DNA from: a virus
IMG/VR virus record: IMGVR_UViG_3300048996_000262
Coordinates: 1-42,591 of that record
Length of the DNA: 42,591 nt
Strand: one strand, 5' to 3'
In this document: piece by piece, positions 28,789 to 37,781 of the stretch
Layout: the number at the start of each line of letters is the position of its first letter
How positions within the stretch are numbered: position 1 is the stretch's first letter
The notes under the pieces: model-generated
What the model was told of the DNA's origin: nothing
Database searches by the model: none
The model's input: only the letters and a program-made list of their open reading frames with translations
Position numbers and translations under genes: made by a program

Positions 28789-30778
28789 GGTGATCTCGAG
28801 ATTAAGTGTTCAGCTTTCCTTAGATTCGGCTGCATTTACAAAGGGTTCTGCCACTGCAGCCAAGCAGACCAAAGACCTTGGTGACCGCATGGAAGCTATG
28901 GGGCACAAGGTCGGCACGGCCATCAAGGGCGTTGCCGCTGCTGGTGTAGCGATGGCCGGCGCATGGGCTGTCGATCAGGTCAAGCAGATGGCGACGGTTG
29001 GTCTGGAACTTGCTTCGTCGCTTGGCGAGCAGGCGCAGCAGATGGGCGTCACGACGTCCGCGCTTCAGCAGTATCGCTACATGGCCACCCAAGTGGGTAT
29101 TGAGCAGGAGGAAATGGACAAGGGGCTTACGACCCTGACCAAGCGTCTCGGCCTCATGTCCACCGCGACGACCGAGCAGAATTCCGAACTGGAGCGCTTT
29201 GGGTTCACCACTGCGGAAATTGCCAAGCTGTCGAAGATGACGGCGGAACAGGCGCTTCCCGTACTCGCGGACAAGTATGCGTCACTCACGTCCATAACCG
29301 AGAAGACGGCGCTGGCGCAGGAGTTTTTCGGCGGCAAACTCGGGCCAAAATTCAACACACTGCTGGCGGAGGGCTCTGTTGGCATCGACAAGCTGACGAA
29401 TGCATACAAGGCGCTGGGCATCGAGTTGTCTCCTGAGCAGATAGCCAAAGCCGATGAAGCTATGGACAAGATGTCACAGCTTCAAACCGCCATCGCCGCC
29501 AAGCAAGCGCAGATCGCGACCGATAACGTCGAAGGCGTAATGAAGGGCATCGAGGCGTGGGAGAAGTTTAAGCTCAAGATGCTCGAAGTCGCTGGATCGA
29601 CGGCAGAAGCAGCCAAGGACTACGAGGGCTTCTTCACGAGCCTGGAGACGATGCTAACCGACTTCGACAAATACAATGCAGATCAGGCTGCGAAGTCGTC
29701 CGCTTATTGGCGCGGTTGGGGGACAATCATCAAGCAAACAGTGGATGGGGTTATCGCCGCATTCAACTCAATACCTTCAGCAGTTTCTAATATGGTGAGC
29801 CAGATCGCCACCGTCATCACTGGCAGGCTCAACGCTATATGGGATGGCGCGCTTGCCCGCATTGAGATCGTCAAGAAAGCATTCTGGGGCCTCTATGACG
29901 CGGTGGTTGGCCATTCCTACATCCCTGACATGGTGGACGGCATCGCCGCCCAGATGAACCGCCTAGACGCCGTTATGGTTACGCCAGCCAAAGATGCGGC
30001 GGAAAAAACCAAGGAGGTTTTTCGGCAACTCGCACAGGACACGGCATCGTTGCTTGACAGGCTATTCCCCGAATCAACTGCCGCCAACAAATACCGGTCG
30101 GACAGCAAGACCATCGACGATGCGCAAAAGGCCGGGATGATTACGGCGGCACAAGCCGAGGAGGCTCGCGCCCGGCTGAACCGCGAAGGCAAGGGCAGTG
30201 GCACCGAGGCAATTGAAGCTGTCATTGGTAAAGAGATGGGTGACGTTCCATCCATCGCTGCGCCAATCTTTACCACGATGGACAAGTTCGGGAATATCCT
30301 CGTCTCCACCAAGGAGAAAGCGGAGATTGCCACCGTCGCAATCGCAGAATCTTTCAAGGACATGGCTGAGAAAACCCTATCCTCTCTCCAGACCCTGACC
30401 AATGCAATCAAGGGCGGCGGGTTTCTCGACATTCTGGGCGCAGTGATCGGCGTTGGCTTGCAGCTTGGCGGGATGGGCGCGTTCGGTAAAAGTGCACAAA
30501 CCCGCATCAACACGCCTCGCTATGCCAACGGGACTAACTTTGCACGCGGCGGGCTGTCACTAGTGGGTGAGCGCGGACCGGAACTGGTGAACCTCCCCCG
30601 CGGTTCGAAGGTCACGCCTAACAACCGGCTTGGCGGTAACGTCTACAACATCAACGGCGTCATCACGACGGACGAGTTCTGGGGCATCATCCAGAAGGGC
30701 AACGCGAACGCTGCGGTCGGCGGGGCAAACCTTGCCGGCATGTCGATGGCGCGCAGCCGCAAGTGGGCACTCGGATGA
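28775..30778 (+). CDS. tail tape measure protein
   Basis: 667 aa. Long helical protein with hydrophobic segments (VGTAIKGVAAAGVAMAGAWA; FLDILGAVIGVGLQLGGMG). The Gly-rich C-terminal motif FARGGLSLVGERGPELVNLP is typical of tape measures. By the usual rule of about 0.15 nm per residue the tail would be near 100 nm. Coupled to the distal tail gene by ATGA. Confidence 0.95.
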   Translation: MALGEVISRLSVQLSLDSAAFTKGSATAAKQTKDLGDRMEAMGHKVGTAIKGVAAAGVAMAGAWAVDQVKQMATVGLELASSLGEQAQQMGVTTSALQQYRYMATQVGIEQEEMDKGLTTLTKRLGLMSTATTEQNSELERFGFTTAEIAKLSKMTAEQALPVLADKYASLTSITEKTALAQEFFGGKLGPKFNTLLAEGSVGIDKLTNAYKALGIELSPEQIAKADEAMDKMSQLQTAIAAKQAQIATDNVEGVMKGIEAWEKFKLKMLEVAGSTAEAAKDYEGFFTSLETMLTDFDKYNADQAAKSSAYWRGWGTIIKQTVDGVIAAFNSIPSAVSNMVSQIATVITGRLNAIWDGALARIEIVKKAFWGLYDAVVGHSYIPDMVDGIAAQMNRLDAVMVTPAKDAAEKTKEVFRQLAQDTASLLDRLFPESTAANKYRSDSKTIDDAQKAGMITAAQAEEARARLNREGKGSGTEAIEAVIGKEMGDVPSIAAPIFTTMDKFGNILVSTKEKAEIATVAIAESFKDMAEKTLSSLQTLTNAIKGGGFLDILGAVIGVGLQLGGMGAFGKSAQTRINTPRYANGTNFARGGLSLVGERGPELVNLPRGSKVTPNNRLGGNVYNINGVITTDEFWGIIQKGNANAAVGGANLAGMSMARSRKWALG

Positions 30779-31374
30779 TCGAAATGCCAACGACCCCGGC
30801 GCCGAACGGGGTGGAAGTCACCATCCTTGACTTCGGGTTCCTGCAGCGTCCGCAATCGGGTGCGCCTGCGCTTCGTGTGGACCGCCCGGGTTCACGCTTC
30901 ACGGTGGCTGTCAGTTACCCGCCGATGAAGTCGGACGTTGCCCGTGCGTTTGTGGCGAGGCTGCAGCGCGCCAAGCGTGAAGGGCTGCGGATACAGATGC
31001 CGCTGCTGGAAGTGAACCAGGGCAGTCCCGGCTCGCCCACCGTAAACGGTGCGGGGCAGTCGGGAACAACGCTCGCGATTGACAGTCTGACACCAAATTA
31101 CATGTTCCGCGAAGGCTATTGGCTGACGATCACCGAGGCTGCGAGCGGTGACAGGTTCCTGCATTGCTGCCTTTCTGCGGTCGCTGCGAACTCAAGCGGG
31201 CAAGCGACCATCGAGATTGAGCCGGCTCTACGCGCGCCATTCGCTGACGGCGACACTATCGAACTGGCGCATCCGACGGTCGGCGGGTACCTGACTGATG
31301 CTGTTGGGTGGTCTCTGTCGGTGGATCAACTGGTCCGCATCGGCGGCACAATCATGATCGAGGAAGCCGCATGA
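30775..31374 (+). CDS. distal tail protein candidate
   Basis: 199 aa from ATG 30775. Beta-rich, starting MIEMPTTPAPNGVEVTILDF, with YMFREGYWLTITEAASGDRF later. In this gene order (tape measure, then two 200-aa beta proteins, peptidase-like, tip protein) it should be the distal tail or hub protein linking tube and tip. Assignment is by position and fold impression. Confidence 0.65.
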   Translation: MIEMPTTPAPNGVEVTILDFGFLQRPQSGAPALRVDRPGSRFTVAVSYPPMKSDVARAFVARLQRAKREGLRIQMPLLEVNQGSPGSPTVNGAGQSGTTLAIDSLTPNYMFREGYWLTITEAASGDRFLHCCLSAVAANSSGQATIEIEPALRAPFADGDTIELAHPTVGGYLTDAVGWSLSVDQLVRIGGTIMIEEAA

Positions 31375-31982
31375 GGCGCATTGCCTTCACCGGCCTCATC
31401 CACATTGCGTTCCCCGGATATGACCTCCGTCTGACTGACGGTGGCTTCATCGTCTGGGGTGCCAACACATACCGCGCAAAGGATGCCGTGTTTGGCGTTG
31501 TCGCTGGCGTTGAGAGCATGAACGAGGGTGTTGGGGAGGAAGTCCCGGTATTCCAGCTAAGCCTTCTCCCGCCCGGCGAGACGGCTCCCGGCGATCTTTC
31601 GCAGCCCGGCTTTCAATCATCCCGCGCGCGGTTCTGGATTGCCGAATACGACGTGGACGACGGGACACTGATCGGCACGCCTGACCTGCAGTTCGACGGG
31701 CAGGTTGACCAGACCTCGCTTGAGTTCAGCCGTGAAGCGACGGTGCTTTCCATGAGCATTGTATCCAACACGGCGCGGCTGATGGAGCGCAATATCGGCA
31801 ACTCGCTGAATTCGACATTCCACAAGTCGGTATGGCCCGGCGAACTTGGGCAGGACAATGCAACGGGTCTAGGCCAGCAGGTCGCATGGGGTGTGGAGAA
31901 GCCAAGCGGGTCCAGCGGTAGCGGCGGGTTCCGTGGGCTGATCTCTGGCAAGATGGGGGACAGCAAGTGGCTAGCGAACTGA
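31371..31982 (+). CDS. tail hub/baseplate protein candidate
   Basis: 203 aa. MRRIAFTGLIHIAFPGYDLR and the block EFSREATVLSMSIVSNTARL followed by ERNIGNSLNSTFHKSVWPGE resemble proteins placed after the distal tail protein in alphaproteobacterial phages. Shares ATGA with the previous gene and overlaps the next by 16 bases. Confidence 0.65.
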   Translation: MRRIAFTGLIHIAFPGYDLRLTDGGFIVWGANTYRAKDAVFGVVAGVESMNEGVGEEVPVFQLSLLPPGETAPGDLSQPGFQSSRARFWIAEYDVDDGTLIGTPDLQFDGQVDQTSLEFSREATVLSMSIVSNTARLMERNIGNSLNSTFHKSVWPGELGQDNATGLGQQVAWGVEKPSGSSGSGGFRGLISGKMGDSKWLAN

Positions 31983-32386
31983 TCCGCCGCCGGGACGCCA
32001 CCCAAGCCACGATGAACAAGTACCGCGGCAAGGAATTCTCATGGACGGAAGGCGTGACCTGCGTTCACCTCGCCAAGTTCCAACTGCGCCAGATGGGCAG
32101 GCGCTCGCCTACCCTGCCCCGCTTCCGGTCGGAACTGGCGGCGCGCAAGGCGATGAAAGAACATGGGTGGTCCAATGTCATTGAGATGCTGGACAGCATC
32201 CTGCCGCGCATCACGCCGGCTCAGATGATGTTGGGAGACCTTTGCGCCGCGGCGAGCGGGGATGAAATCGGCGGTATCTTTATCTGTGCTGGACCAAGCA
32301 AGGCGTTCGGCTGGCGTGAGGATGCGCCGCAACTGGTGGTTCTCGACATTTCGCTGGATGAACTCGACGGCGCTTGGCGCGTATGA
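31967..32386 (+). CDS. DUF6950/NlpC-like tail protein
   Basis: 139 aa from a GTG at 31967 (GGGGA upstream). The block FSWTEGVTCVHLAKFQLRQM places a Cys where NlpC/P60-like tail peptidases have it. A full Cys-His-His triad cannot be confirmed. Related proteins precede the tip protein in many siphophages and may open peptidoglycan on entry. Confidence 0.65.
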   Translation: MASELIRRRDATQATMNKYRGKEFSWTEGVTCVHLAKFQLRQMGRRSPTLPRFRSELAARKAMKEHGWSNVIEMLDSILPRITPAQMMLGDLCAAASGDEIGGIFICAGPSKAFGWREDAPQLVVLDISLDELDGAWRV

Positions 32387-34365
32387 GCAAGGTCCTGAAG
32401 ACCGTTGGCCAAATCGCTGGCGTAGTAGCTATGGTCGCGGCAGTTATCCCAGGGGGGCAAGGCATAGCGGCCATTGCGGGGGGCATTTCTGCTGCGGCGA
32501 ATGTCGGCTCAAGCCTTCTCGCCAAGCCCCCGCCTGCGAGGGGGGCGGTTACAAGCGTCGTAATTTCCCCCGATGCCCCGCAACCCTATGTCATGGGGGA
32601 AGGATACGTAGGCGGCGTGCTTCGCCATGACACCGCATACGGCGCCACACTGAAGAAGGTGCCGAACCCTTACCGCTGGATGCCGACCGTCTATTCCGGC
32701 GGAGGCCCGGTCCAGTCGATCACGCCCTATGTGGACAAGGCGGCGGTAACGAGCTGGTACAACACCTATCTCTACACCGACACCCAGCTTGGCGCAGTAC
32801 CGGAATCCGGCGCGCTGGCCCCGCACTTCTCGGGCGCTCCGGGTTGGGGTTCGTCCTACAAGCTGTCGGGACAGGCGGCTATCGGGTGGAACCTCAAGTT
32901 CGACAAGGACGGCAAGCGGTTCGCGTCGGGTGTTCCAGAGTTCGGCGCATACGGCCAATGGGTGAAGACATACGACCCTCGGCTTGACAGCACATTCCCG
33001 GGCGGTTCTGGTTCGCATCGCATCAACAACGAAGCCACATGGACGTGGAGTGAGAACCCCGCGCTCCATGCCGGTGTCTACGCCTACGGACGCTATCAGA
33101 ACGGCAAGCGCACCTTCGGCATAGGAATGCCCACCGACGGCATCGATTGGGGCTGCATCGCCTCATGGGCCAATGTTTGTGAGGCGAACGACTGGACGAT
33201 CTTTGGGCGCATATTTGAGCCTGGTCCCCGCTGGGGGAACCTGAAGGACATTGCCCAAGCTGGCGGCGCTCAGCCTATCGTTTCATCGGGAGGGCTGCTG
33301 TCGTTCAAATATTCCGCCCCGCAAGTCGCGCTGGACACGATCACTGAAGCGGACCTGGCGGAAGGCTCGGTAAAGATCACGGCTCAGCAATCATGGGGCG
33401 AGCGGGTCAACACGATCAATCCGAAATACACATCGCCTGACCACGATTGGCAACCGGTGGTGGCCGGCGCTGTCAGTGTCCCGACCTACGTTGCCGAGGA
33501 CGGGGAGGAGAAGGTCAAGGAATGGCCCTTCAACCTGGTGAAGGACGCTGAACAGGCGGCGCAGCTTGCAGCCTATGTCCTACTGGACAGCCGGGAACTG
33601 ACGCCGATCATCATCCCATGTGGTCCGCGTATGCGCGCATATCGTCCGGGCGAATGCCTTGCCATCGACTTGCCGATGTACGGCCTGCAGCGCGATGCGA
33701 TCATTCTGCAGCGGGACATCGATCCGGCAACGATGACCGTGACGCTGACGATGGTGAGCGAAGATCCCACCAAGCACGACTATGCGCTGGGCAGGACAGC
33801 AAACCCGCCACCTACTCCGTCGCTTGGGCAGACAGGGGAAGAACGCGACACGCTGGCGAATGCGGTGGAATCGCAAATGCCGGTCGGGGATCTCTCATCG
33901 GACGATGTGGACTCTACCATCAAGGCGGGCGGCGGTGTCGCGAACGATCAAGTTTCAACGGGCGCTATCCAACCTAACGCAGTGACAATCCCGTGGTTCG
34001 TGACGGCCAGCACTCCGAAATCGGCGGGCGGAACACCGACGCTCATTCTGTCGATGACGATTGACAAGGAAGAGGATGAATCTCTTCTCGCGGTCACGGC
34101 ACATGTCCCGCTGTACGGCGGTGACGCGGTGGATGTCTTTGTAACCTACCTTTTAGAGCAGTCCGCGGTGCCCGTCGCGTCGCGCATTTACCAGGTCAAG
34201 GTTGATGGGAACGGCCCGACATATCTGCCTTTCAATCCCACCCATTTTTTCGACGGCGTGGATGCGGGGACATACGACCTCAAAGTATTGTTCGAGCGCG
34301 CCACCGCCAACACGACATCGACGGACGGGGCATATGACGTGATGGCTCAGGAGTACCTTCGGTGA
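32383..34365 (+). CDS. tail tip / host-specificity protein
   Basis: 660 aa. Starts with a hydrophobic region rich in Gly and Ala (VAMVAAVIPGGQGIAAIAGG), as many central tip proteins do. The large middle is beta-rich (YGRYQNGKRTFGIGMPTDGI; WPFNLVKDAEQAAQLAAYVL), and a FNIII-like C terminus follows. It fills the place of lambda gpJ. Shares ATGA with the previous gene. Confidence 0.82.
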   Translation: MSKVLKTVGQIAGVVAMVAAVIPGGQGIAAIAGGISAAANVGSSLLAKPPPARGAVTSVVISPDAPQPYVMGEGYVGGVLRHDTAYGATLKKVPNPYRWMPTVYSGGGPVQSITPYVDKAAVTSWYNTYLYTDTQLGAVPESGALAPHFSGAPGWGSSYKLSGQAAIGWNLKFDKDGKRFASGVPEFGAYGQWVKTYDPRLDSTFPGGSGSHRINNEATWTWSENPALHAGVYAYGRYQNGKRTFGIGMPTDGIDWGCIASWANVCEANDWTIFGRIFEPGPRWGNLKDIAQAGGAQPIVSSGGLLSFKYSAPQVALDTITEADLAEGSVKITAQQSWGERVNTINPKYTSPDHDWQPVVAGAVSVPTYVAEDGEEKVKEWPFNLVKDAEQAAQLAAYVLLDSRELTPIIIPCGPRMRAYRPGECLAIDLPMYGLQRDAIILQRDIDPATMTVTLTMVSEDPTKHDYALGRTANPPPTPSLGQTGEERDTLANAVESQMPVGDLSSDDVDSTIKAGGGVANDQVSTGAIQPNAVTIPWFVTASTPKSAGGTPTLILSMTIDKEEDESLLAVTAHVPLYGGDAVDVFVTYLLEQSAVPVASRIYQVKVDGNGPTYLPFNPTHFFDGVDAGTYDLKVLFERATANTTSTDGAYDVMAQEYLR

Positions 34366-34616
34366 AGGAATACTTCGTCGTTTACGACACCTTGGAAGGC
34401 GCCGAGACCATGCGAGGTTCGGGACCGGAAGGCATGGTCGCCCTGCAGGATTTTGGCCCGGACAGCCGCGTACTGAAGATTCCTGTCCAGGCCACCCGAG
34501 GCGAACTTTCAGGCAACCTGGACTTGCTCCGGGCTGCATTGGTGGAAGCCATGCCGGACAAGGCGGACGAGATCGCCGCGGCATCAGACCTGACCGCGCT
34601 TTTCAAGATAACCTAG
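34362..34616 (+). CDS. hypothetical tail-region protein, 84 aa
   Basis: A GTG at 34362 shares GTGA with the tip gene. Starts KEYFVVYDTLEGAETMRGSG and ends AASDLTALFKIT. Small alpha/beta protein; not recognised. Possibly a tip chaperone. Confidence 0.6.
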   Translation: MKEYFVVYDTLEGAETMRGSGPEGMVALQDFGPDSRVLKIPVQATRGELSGNLDLLRAALVEAMPDKADEIAAASDLTALFKIT

Positions 34617-34625
34617 GAGGCCGCA

Positions 34626-35012
34626 TTGGCTGCATTTGACGATTGGCTGCGCTGGCTCAGGTCCGCGCAGAAAGGACCTGCGACGCTTACGGCATCGCGC
34701 GGTCGTGATTATCCTGGGTTTCTCAGGCTCAGTGGGGATTTCACCGGGGCGACACTGCGGGGACAGATCCGGATTGAGCCTGACGCAGCAGGCGCCCCGC
34801 TCACCACCTTCACGGTTTCTGGTCCAGTAGTGGAAGATGGCGTTACCACCTTCACCATATCCCTGACCGGAGTGGAAATTGATGCCCTCCCCGCGGCGCC
34901 TATTGGTGATGGTGCAGCACAGTTCGCTTATGATCTCCTCATGACGGTGGGAGGAGATGAAGATTTGCTGTTGGGCGGCGTTTTCGCCGTGATCGGGAGA
35001 GTTACGGAATGA
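34626..35012 (+). CDS. hypothetical beta-rich tail-region protein
   Basis: 128 aa from a TTG at 34626, chosen because AGGAGG lies 5 bases upstream. AAFDDWLRWLRSAQKGPATL begins, then a beta sandwich-like part (TLRGQIRIEPDAAGAPLTTF). It precedes the fibre gene and shares ATGA with it. Role unknown. Confidence 0.6.
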   Translation: MAAFDDWLRWLRSAQKGPATLTASRGRDYPGFLRLSGDFTGATLRGQIRIEPDAAGAPLTTFTVSGPVVEDGVTTFTISLTGVEIDALPAAPIGDGAAQFAYDLLMTVGGDEDLLLGGVFAVIGRVTE

Positions 35013-37312
35013 GCGATACTCTCAACATCAGTTTTGGTGGGCAGATCATTGAATTAAATGTTGGCTTTGCCGCGGCGGCCGGTGCCGCCGTGACTGCGGC
35101 AGCAGCGGCTACAGCAGCAGCCGAGGCGGCAGCGGCTTCAGCAGAAGCGGCAATAACAGCCGTGGTAGATACTGCGGCGTCCATTGGTGAAACCGATGTT
35201 TCGCACGCCAGCATCGGAACTAATGCGCCAAATGCGCTCACGATAGCGGAGGACACGTATTTCTTCGCCCCTCTCGATGCTGCCGACGCTGATTGCCTGG
35301 TTGTTAGTTGGTCTGCGCGTTTTCTGGGCGCGACGACCTTTAAGCTTTTGGGGGTAGACGCATCTGGTCTGGTTTTGTGGGATAGGAATGAAAGCGTTTC
35401 CACATCCGGCATCCACACCATCGTCATGGGGAATGAATGGCTCCCATCGGGGGGGCGGGTTTTCTGCAAATGGCTATCCGGCTCAGGTCTGCGTTATGAT
35501 GTTACCGGCCCGGACACATCCTGCTATTTCGCTTCCTCCGCCTATAGCGGCGTGCTTGGTGACACAGTCGCCATCAACCCGGTTAACCCTGTCAACCTGT
35601 CAGCATTGTATGAGGTGGCGTATACGAGTGGCGGTTCCCTCCAGCAGCAAATCAGCGGCGTTGGGGCAAGTGTCGGCGTCCGGGGCGAAATGTTCGGAAC
35701 GCTGGCGCCAGACACGCATAGTTCCTCTCCTAATATTTATTTCGCAAGCGATGACAGCCCCGCACAGAGCGGGTTCCTGCAAGCGTTTACTGTGCGAATG
35801 GGCGGCCCTTCCGCCATTCGCGTGCTTGTCGTTAATGCTGCCAGTATTGTTACATGGGATAACACGTTCAGCGCATCAGCCACTGGTGCGAACCGCATAA
35901 CCCTTTCTGAGCCTGTTGCTTTCCCTGCTGGGTCACACGTTTATGTCAATGTGATTAGCGGCGCTGGGCTGCGATATGTTGAGGGCGGTTCAAGCAGAAC
36001 CTTCCCCTCATCAGAATATAGCGGGACAGTGGGCGACACAGTTACCGAAACACTCGGCAACCCTGTGTCAGTCTCAATCCAGATCGAAGTGGGTTATGAA
36101 TGGACCGAGGCCGTTGCCGGCATTCTTGCCAATGTTGATGGTGCTGTTCTGGATGACCGGGTTATTTCCGCATCCTACGACATCGCAAGCATGACACTTA
36201 CGACTGCCGCAACCGTCAGCAGGAACGGCGTCAATAGCGGCGTCGGGGACGCGCGGGCCTTTACCGCCGCGACGGGATCGAACGTCCGCTATGACATGCT
36301 CTATTACAATTTCGCCACATCGGCGTTTGGCGTGCTTGCCGGAACAGAGCGGGTGGAAGATGCCCCCGAGTTCATCCCGACTGTAACGAGCGCTCCGCTT
36401 GTGCCCGTTTTTCACGTCAGGGTCACGGCAAGCGCGATCACGGTTGTTCCAGTGTGGAACGTGTCCAATGGTGAGGACCGCTCCCTTACGCCCTGGCTGG
36501 ATGGGATGCGCGCCAGATCTCGCCGGTCCTTGCGAAAGACAATCGAGCGTATCCGCCGCGGACAGTCGCTGCGCATCGTCGGGTTTGGTGACAGCATAAC
36601 CGCAATCCAGTCTGCCACACCCAGCAGCACAGTCCCCAATGGGGCGTCCCGTGACCGGGCAATGGCTACAGGCACGGCAAACACCTATTTGCGGGACAAC
36701 ATTGGCGACGATGTGGTTAACGCGCTCCCCACTTATACTGCCGTGCAACTGGGTCGGAGTGACGACGGCGCGGGTTCGGTCCACTCCCGAATAGGCTGGA
36801 ATTGGTCGCTGGTATCGGCGCTGGAAGCCTTCGGGTATGTGCTTGGAACGGACCTGTTCTACGACAATTTCGGGGTTGGCAGCACTGCTACAACCGCCGC
36901 CGTTTCGGGCGCATCGCCAAGCGCCTGGACAACTGCCGCTGTCGCGCTGGGCGGCCATCTCGCAGTAATATCATTCGGAATGAACGAGCTTGGGGCTTCA
37001 ACCACGGAAGCGAATCTTGTCATCGTCGTGAACGCCTTCAAGGCATCAGGTGCAGAGGTGGTGCTGATGGGTTGCCCCCGTCCCCGCGTTGGCAGTGTCT
37101 CTGATTGGGCGCTGACAAACCGAGCGATCGAGAGGGTCGCCCGCTATACCAACTCAGCTTTTGTGCCGATGACGGCGATCTACAATGATGAATATATCGG
37201 GGCCATAGGGTTGGCATCTCCTGACGTGTGCACCGCAAACGCGATAAATCATCCGGGCCTTCTGGAGCACTCGGCTATAGGGCGCGAACTCGCCAAGCTA
37301 GTGCTGGATTGA
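35009..37312 (+). CDS. tail fibre with duplicated beta domain and SGNH esterase
   Basis: 767 aa. Residues about 20-58 are an Ala-rich coiled coil for trimer formation. Two homologous beta domains follow, about 60-215 and 225-370. They share SGSGLRYDV/SGAGLRYVEG and SSAYSGVLGDTV/SSEYSGTVGDTV. From about 515 a GDSL/SGNH hydrolase has block I GFGDSIT (near 525-531), block II Gly in NFGVGS, block III GMNE (near 656) and a final NHPGLLEH with the catalytic His (near 748). It should deacetylate a surface polysaccharide during adsorption. Confidence 0.88.
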   Translation: MSDTLNISFGGQIIELNVGFAAAAGAAVTAAAAATAAAEAAAASAEAAITAVVDTAASIGETDVSHASIGTNAPNALTIAEDTYFFAPLDAADADCLVVSWSARFLGATTFKLLGVDASGLVLWDRNESVSTSGIHTIVMGNEWLPSGGRVFCKWLSGSGLRYDVTGPDTSCYFASSAYSGVLGDTVAINPVNPVNLSALYEVAYTSGGSLQQQISGVGASVGVRGEMFGTLAPDTHSSSPNIYFASDDSPAQSGFLQAFTVRMGGPSAIRVLVVNAASIVTWDNTFSASATGANRITLSEPVAFPAGSHVYVNVISGAGLRYVEGGSSRTFPSSEYSGTVGDTVTETLGNPVSVSIQIEVGYEWTEAVAGILANVDGAVLDDRVISASYDIASMTLTTAATVSRNGVNSGVGDARAFTAATGSNVRYDMLYYNFATSAFGVLAGTERVEDAPEFIPTVTSAPLVPVFHVRVTASAITVVPVWNVSNGEDRSLTPWLDGMRARSRRSLRKTIERIRRGQSLRIVGFGDSITAIQSATPSSTVPNGASRDRAMATGTANTYLRDNIGDDVVNALPTYTAVQLGRSDDGAGSVHSRIGWNWSLVSALEAFGYVLGTDLFYDNFGVGSTATTAAVSGASPSAWTTAAVALGGHLAVISFGMNELGASTTEANLVIVVNAFKASGAEVVLMGCPRPRVGSVSDWALTNRAIERVARYTNSAFVPMTAIYNDEYIGAIGLASPDVCTANAINHPGLLEHSAIGRELAKLVLD

Positions 37313-37396
37313 GAGACTGCGTTACCAGGTCGACGCCTTGCACGCCCCGCATGGATTGGCGCTGGCGCAATCAGCCGCTTTTTCAGGGCACGCCCA

Positions 37397-37459
37397 ATGA
37401 GCCGGGCCGAACAGCAGGCGAAGAATGCGATGGATAATCATGCTGGAACACCCCCGTGA
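37397..37459 (+). CDS. 20-codon mini-ORF in lysis-region leader
   Basis: ATG 37397 to TGA 37459, product MSRAEQQAKNAMDNHAGTPP. Its stop shares GTGA with the next mini-ORF. Another open frame (37308-37400, ERLRYQVDALHAPHGLALA) ends on the same ATG but has no standard start. Together they bridge the 205 bases after the fibre gene. Confidence 0.35.
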   Translation: MSRAEQQAKNAMDNHAGTPP

Positions 37460-37518
37460 ACAACCACTTAGCATGTGCCACCAGGGCGTCAACATCAGTA
37501 ATCAAGGGGCGGGCATAA
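37456..37518 (+). CDS. 20-codon mini-ORF before TM/coiled-coil gene
   Basis: GTG 37456 to TAA 37518, sharing GTGA with the previous mini-ORF and TAATG with the next gene. Product NNHLACATRASTSVIKGRA after the start Met. Likely a coupling device. Confidence 0.35.
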   Translation: MNNHLACATRASTSVIKGRA

Positions 37519-37781
37519 TGGACGGCAGCGGGGGCAAATGGAACTGGCAGGCGGTGGGAGTGATCCTCGCCCTTCTAGCCTCAATCGTGAACGGGGCAAT
37601 CTTCTTCGGGGAATCGCGCGGGCAGATCGAACGCAACACTGAGGATATCCGGGACATGAAATCGGAAAACCGCAAGATGAGCGACAAACTCAGCGACATC
37701 CAGGGCGACGTCAAGGCGATCCGCTCCACGCTGTCAGTCCTGTTCCCCGATGGCTCTATGAAGGATCGCGAGCGTGACTGA
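37518..37781 (+). CDS. membrane-anchored coiled-coil protein, lysis cassette
   Basis: 87 aa. WNWQAVGVILALLASIVNGA is one membrane segment near the N terminus, then a coiled coil rich in charged residues (QIERNTEDIRDMKSENRKMS, later KLSDIQGDVKAIRSTLSVLF). This plan is like small phage lysis-associated proteins (reverse of XhlA). An ATG at 37425 would add a 31-residue extension and is less likely. It overlaps the endolysin gene by 8 bases. Confidence 0.65.
   Translation: MDGSGGKWNWQAVGVILALLASIVNGAIFFGESRGQIERNTEDIRDMKSENRKMSDKLSDIQGDVKAIRSTLSVLFPDGSMKDRERD

Noticed and set aside
36074-36958. Minus-strand ORF (294 aa) opposite the tail fibre
   Set aside because: Antisense to the SGNH/beta-domain region, with no recognisable motif; treated as a shadow.
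37425-37517. Upstream ATG (37425) as start of the TM/coiled-coil gene
   Set aside because: It would add an unlikely hydrophilic Cys-containing extension before the membrane anchor; the TAATG-coupled ATG at 37518 is better.
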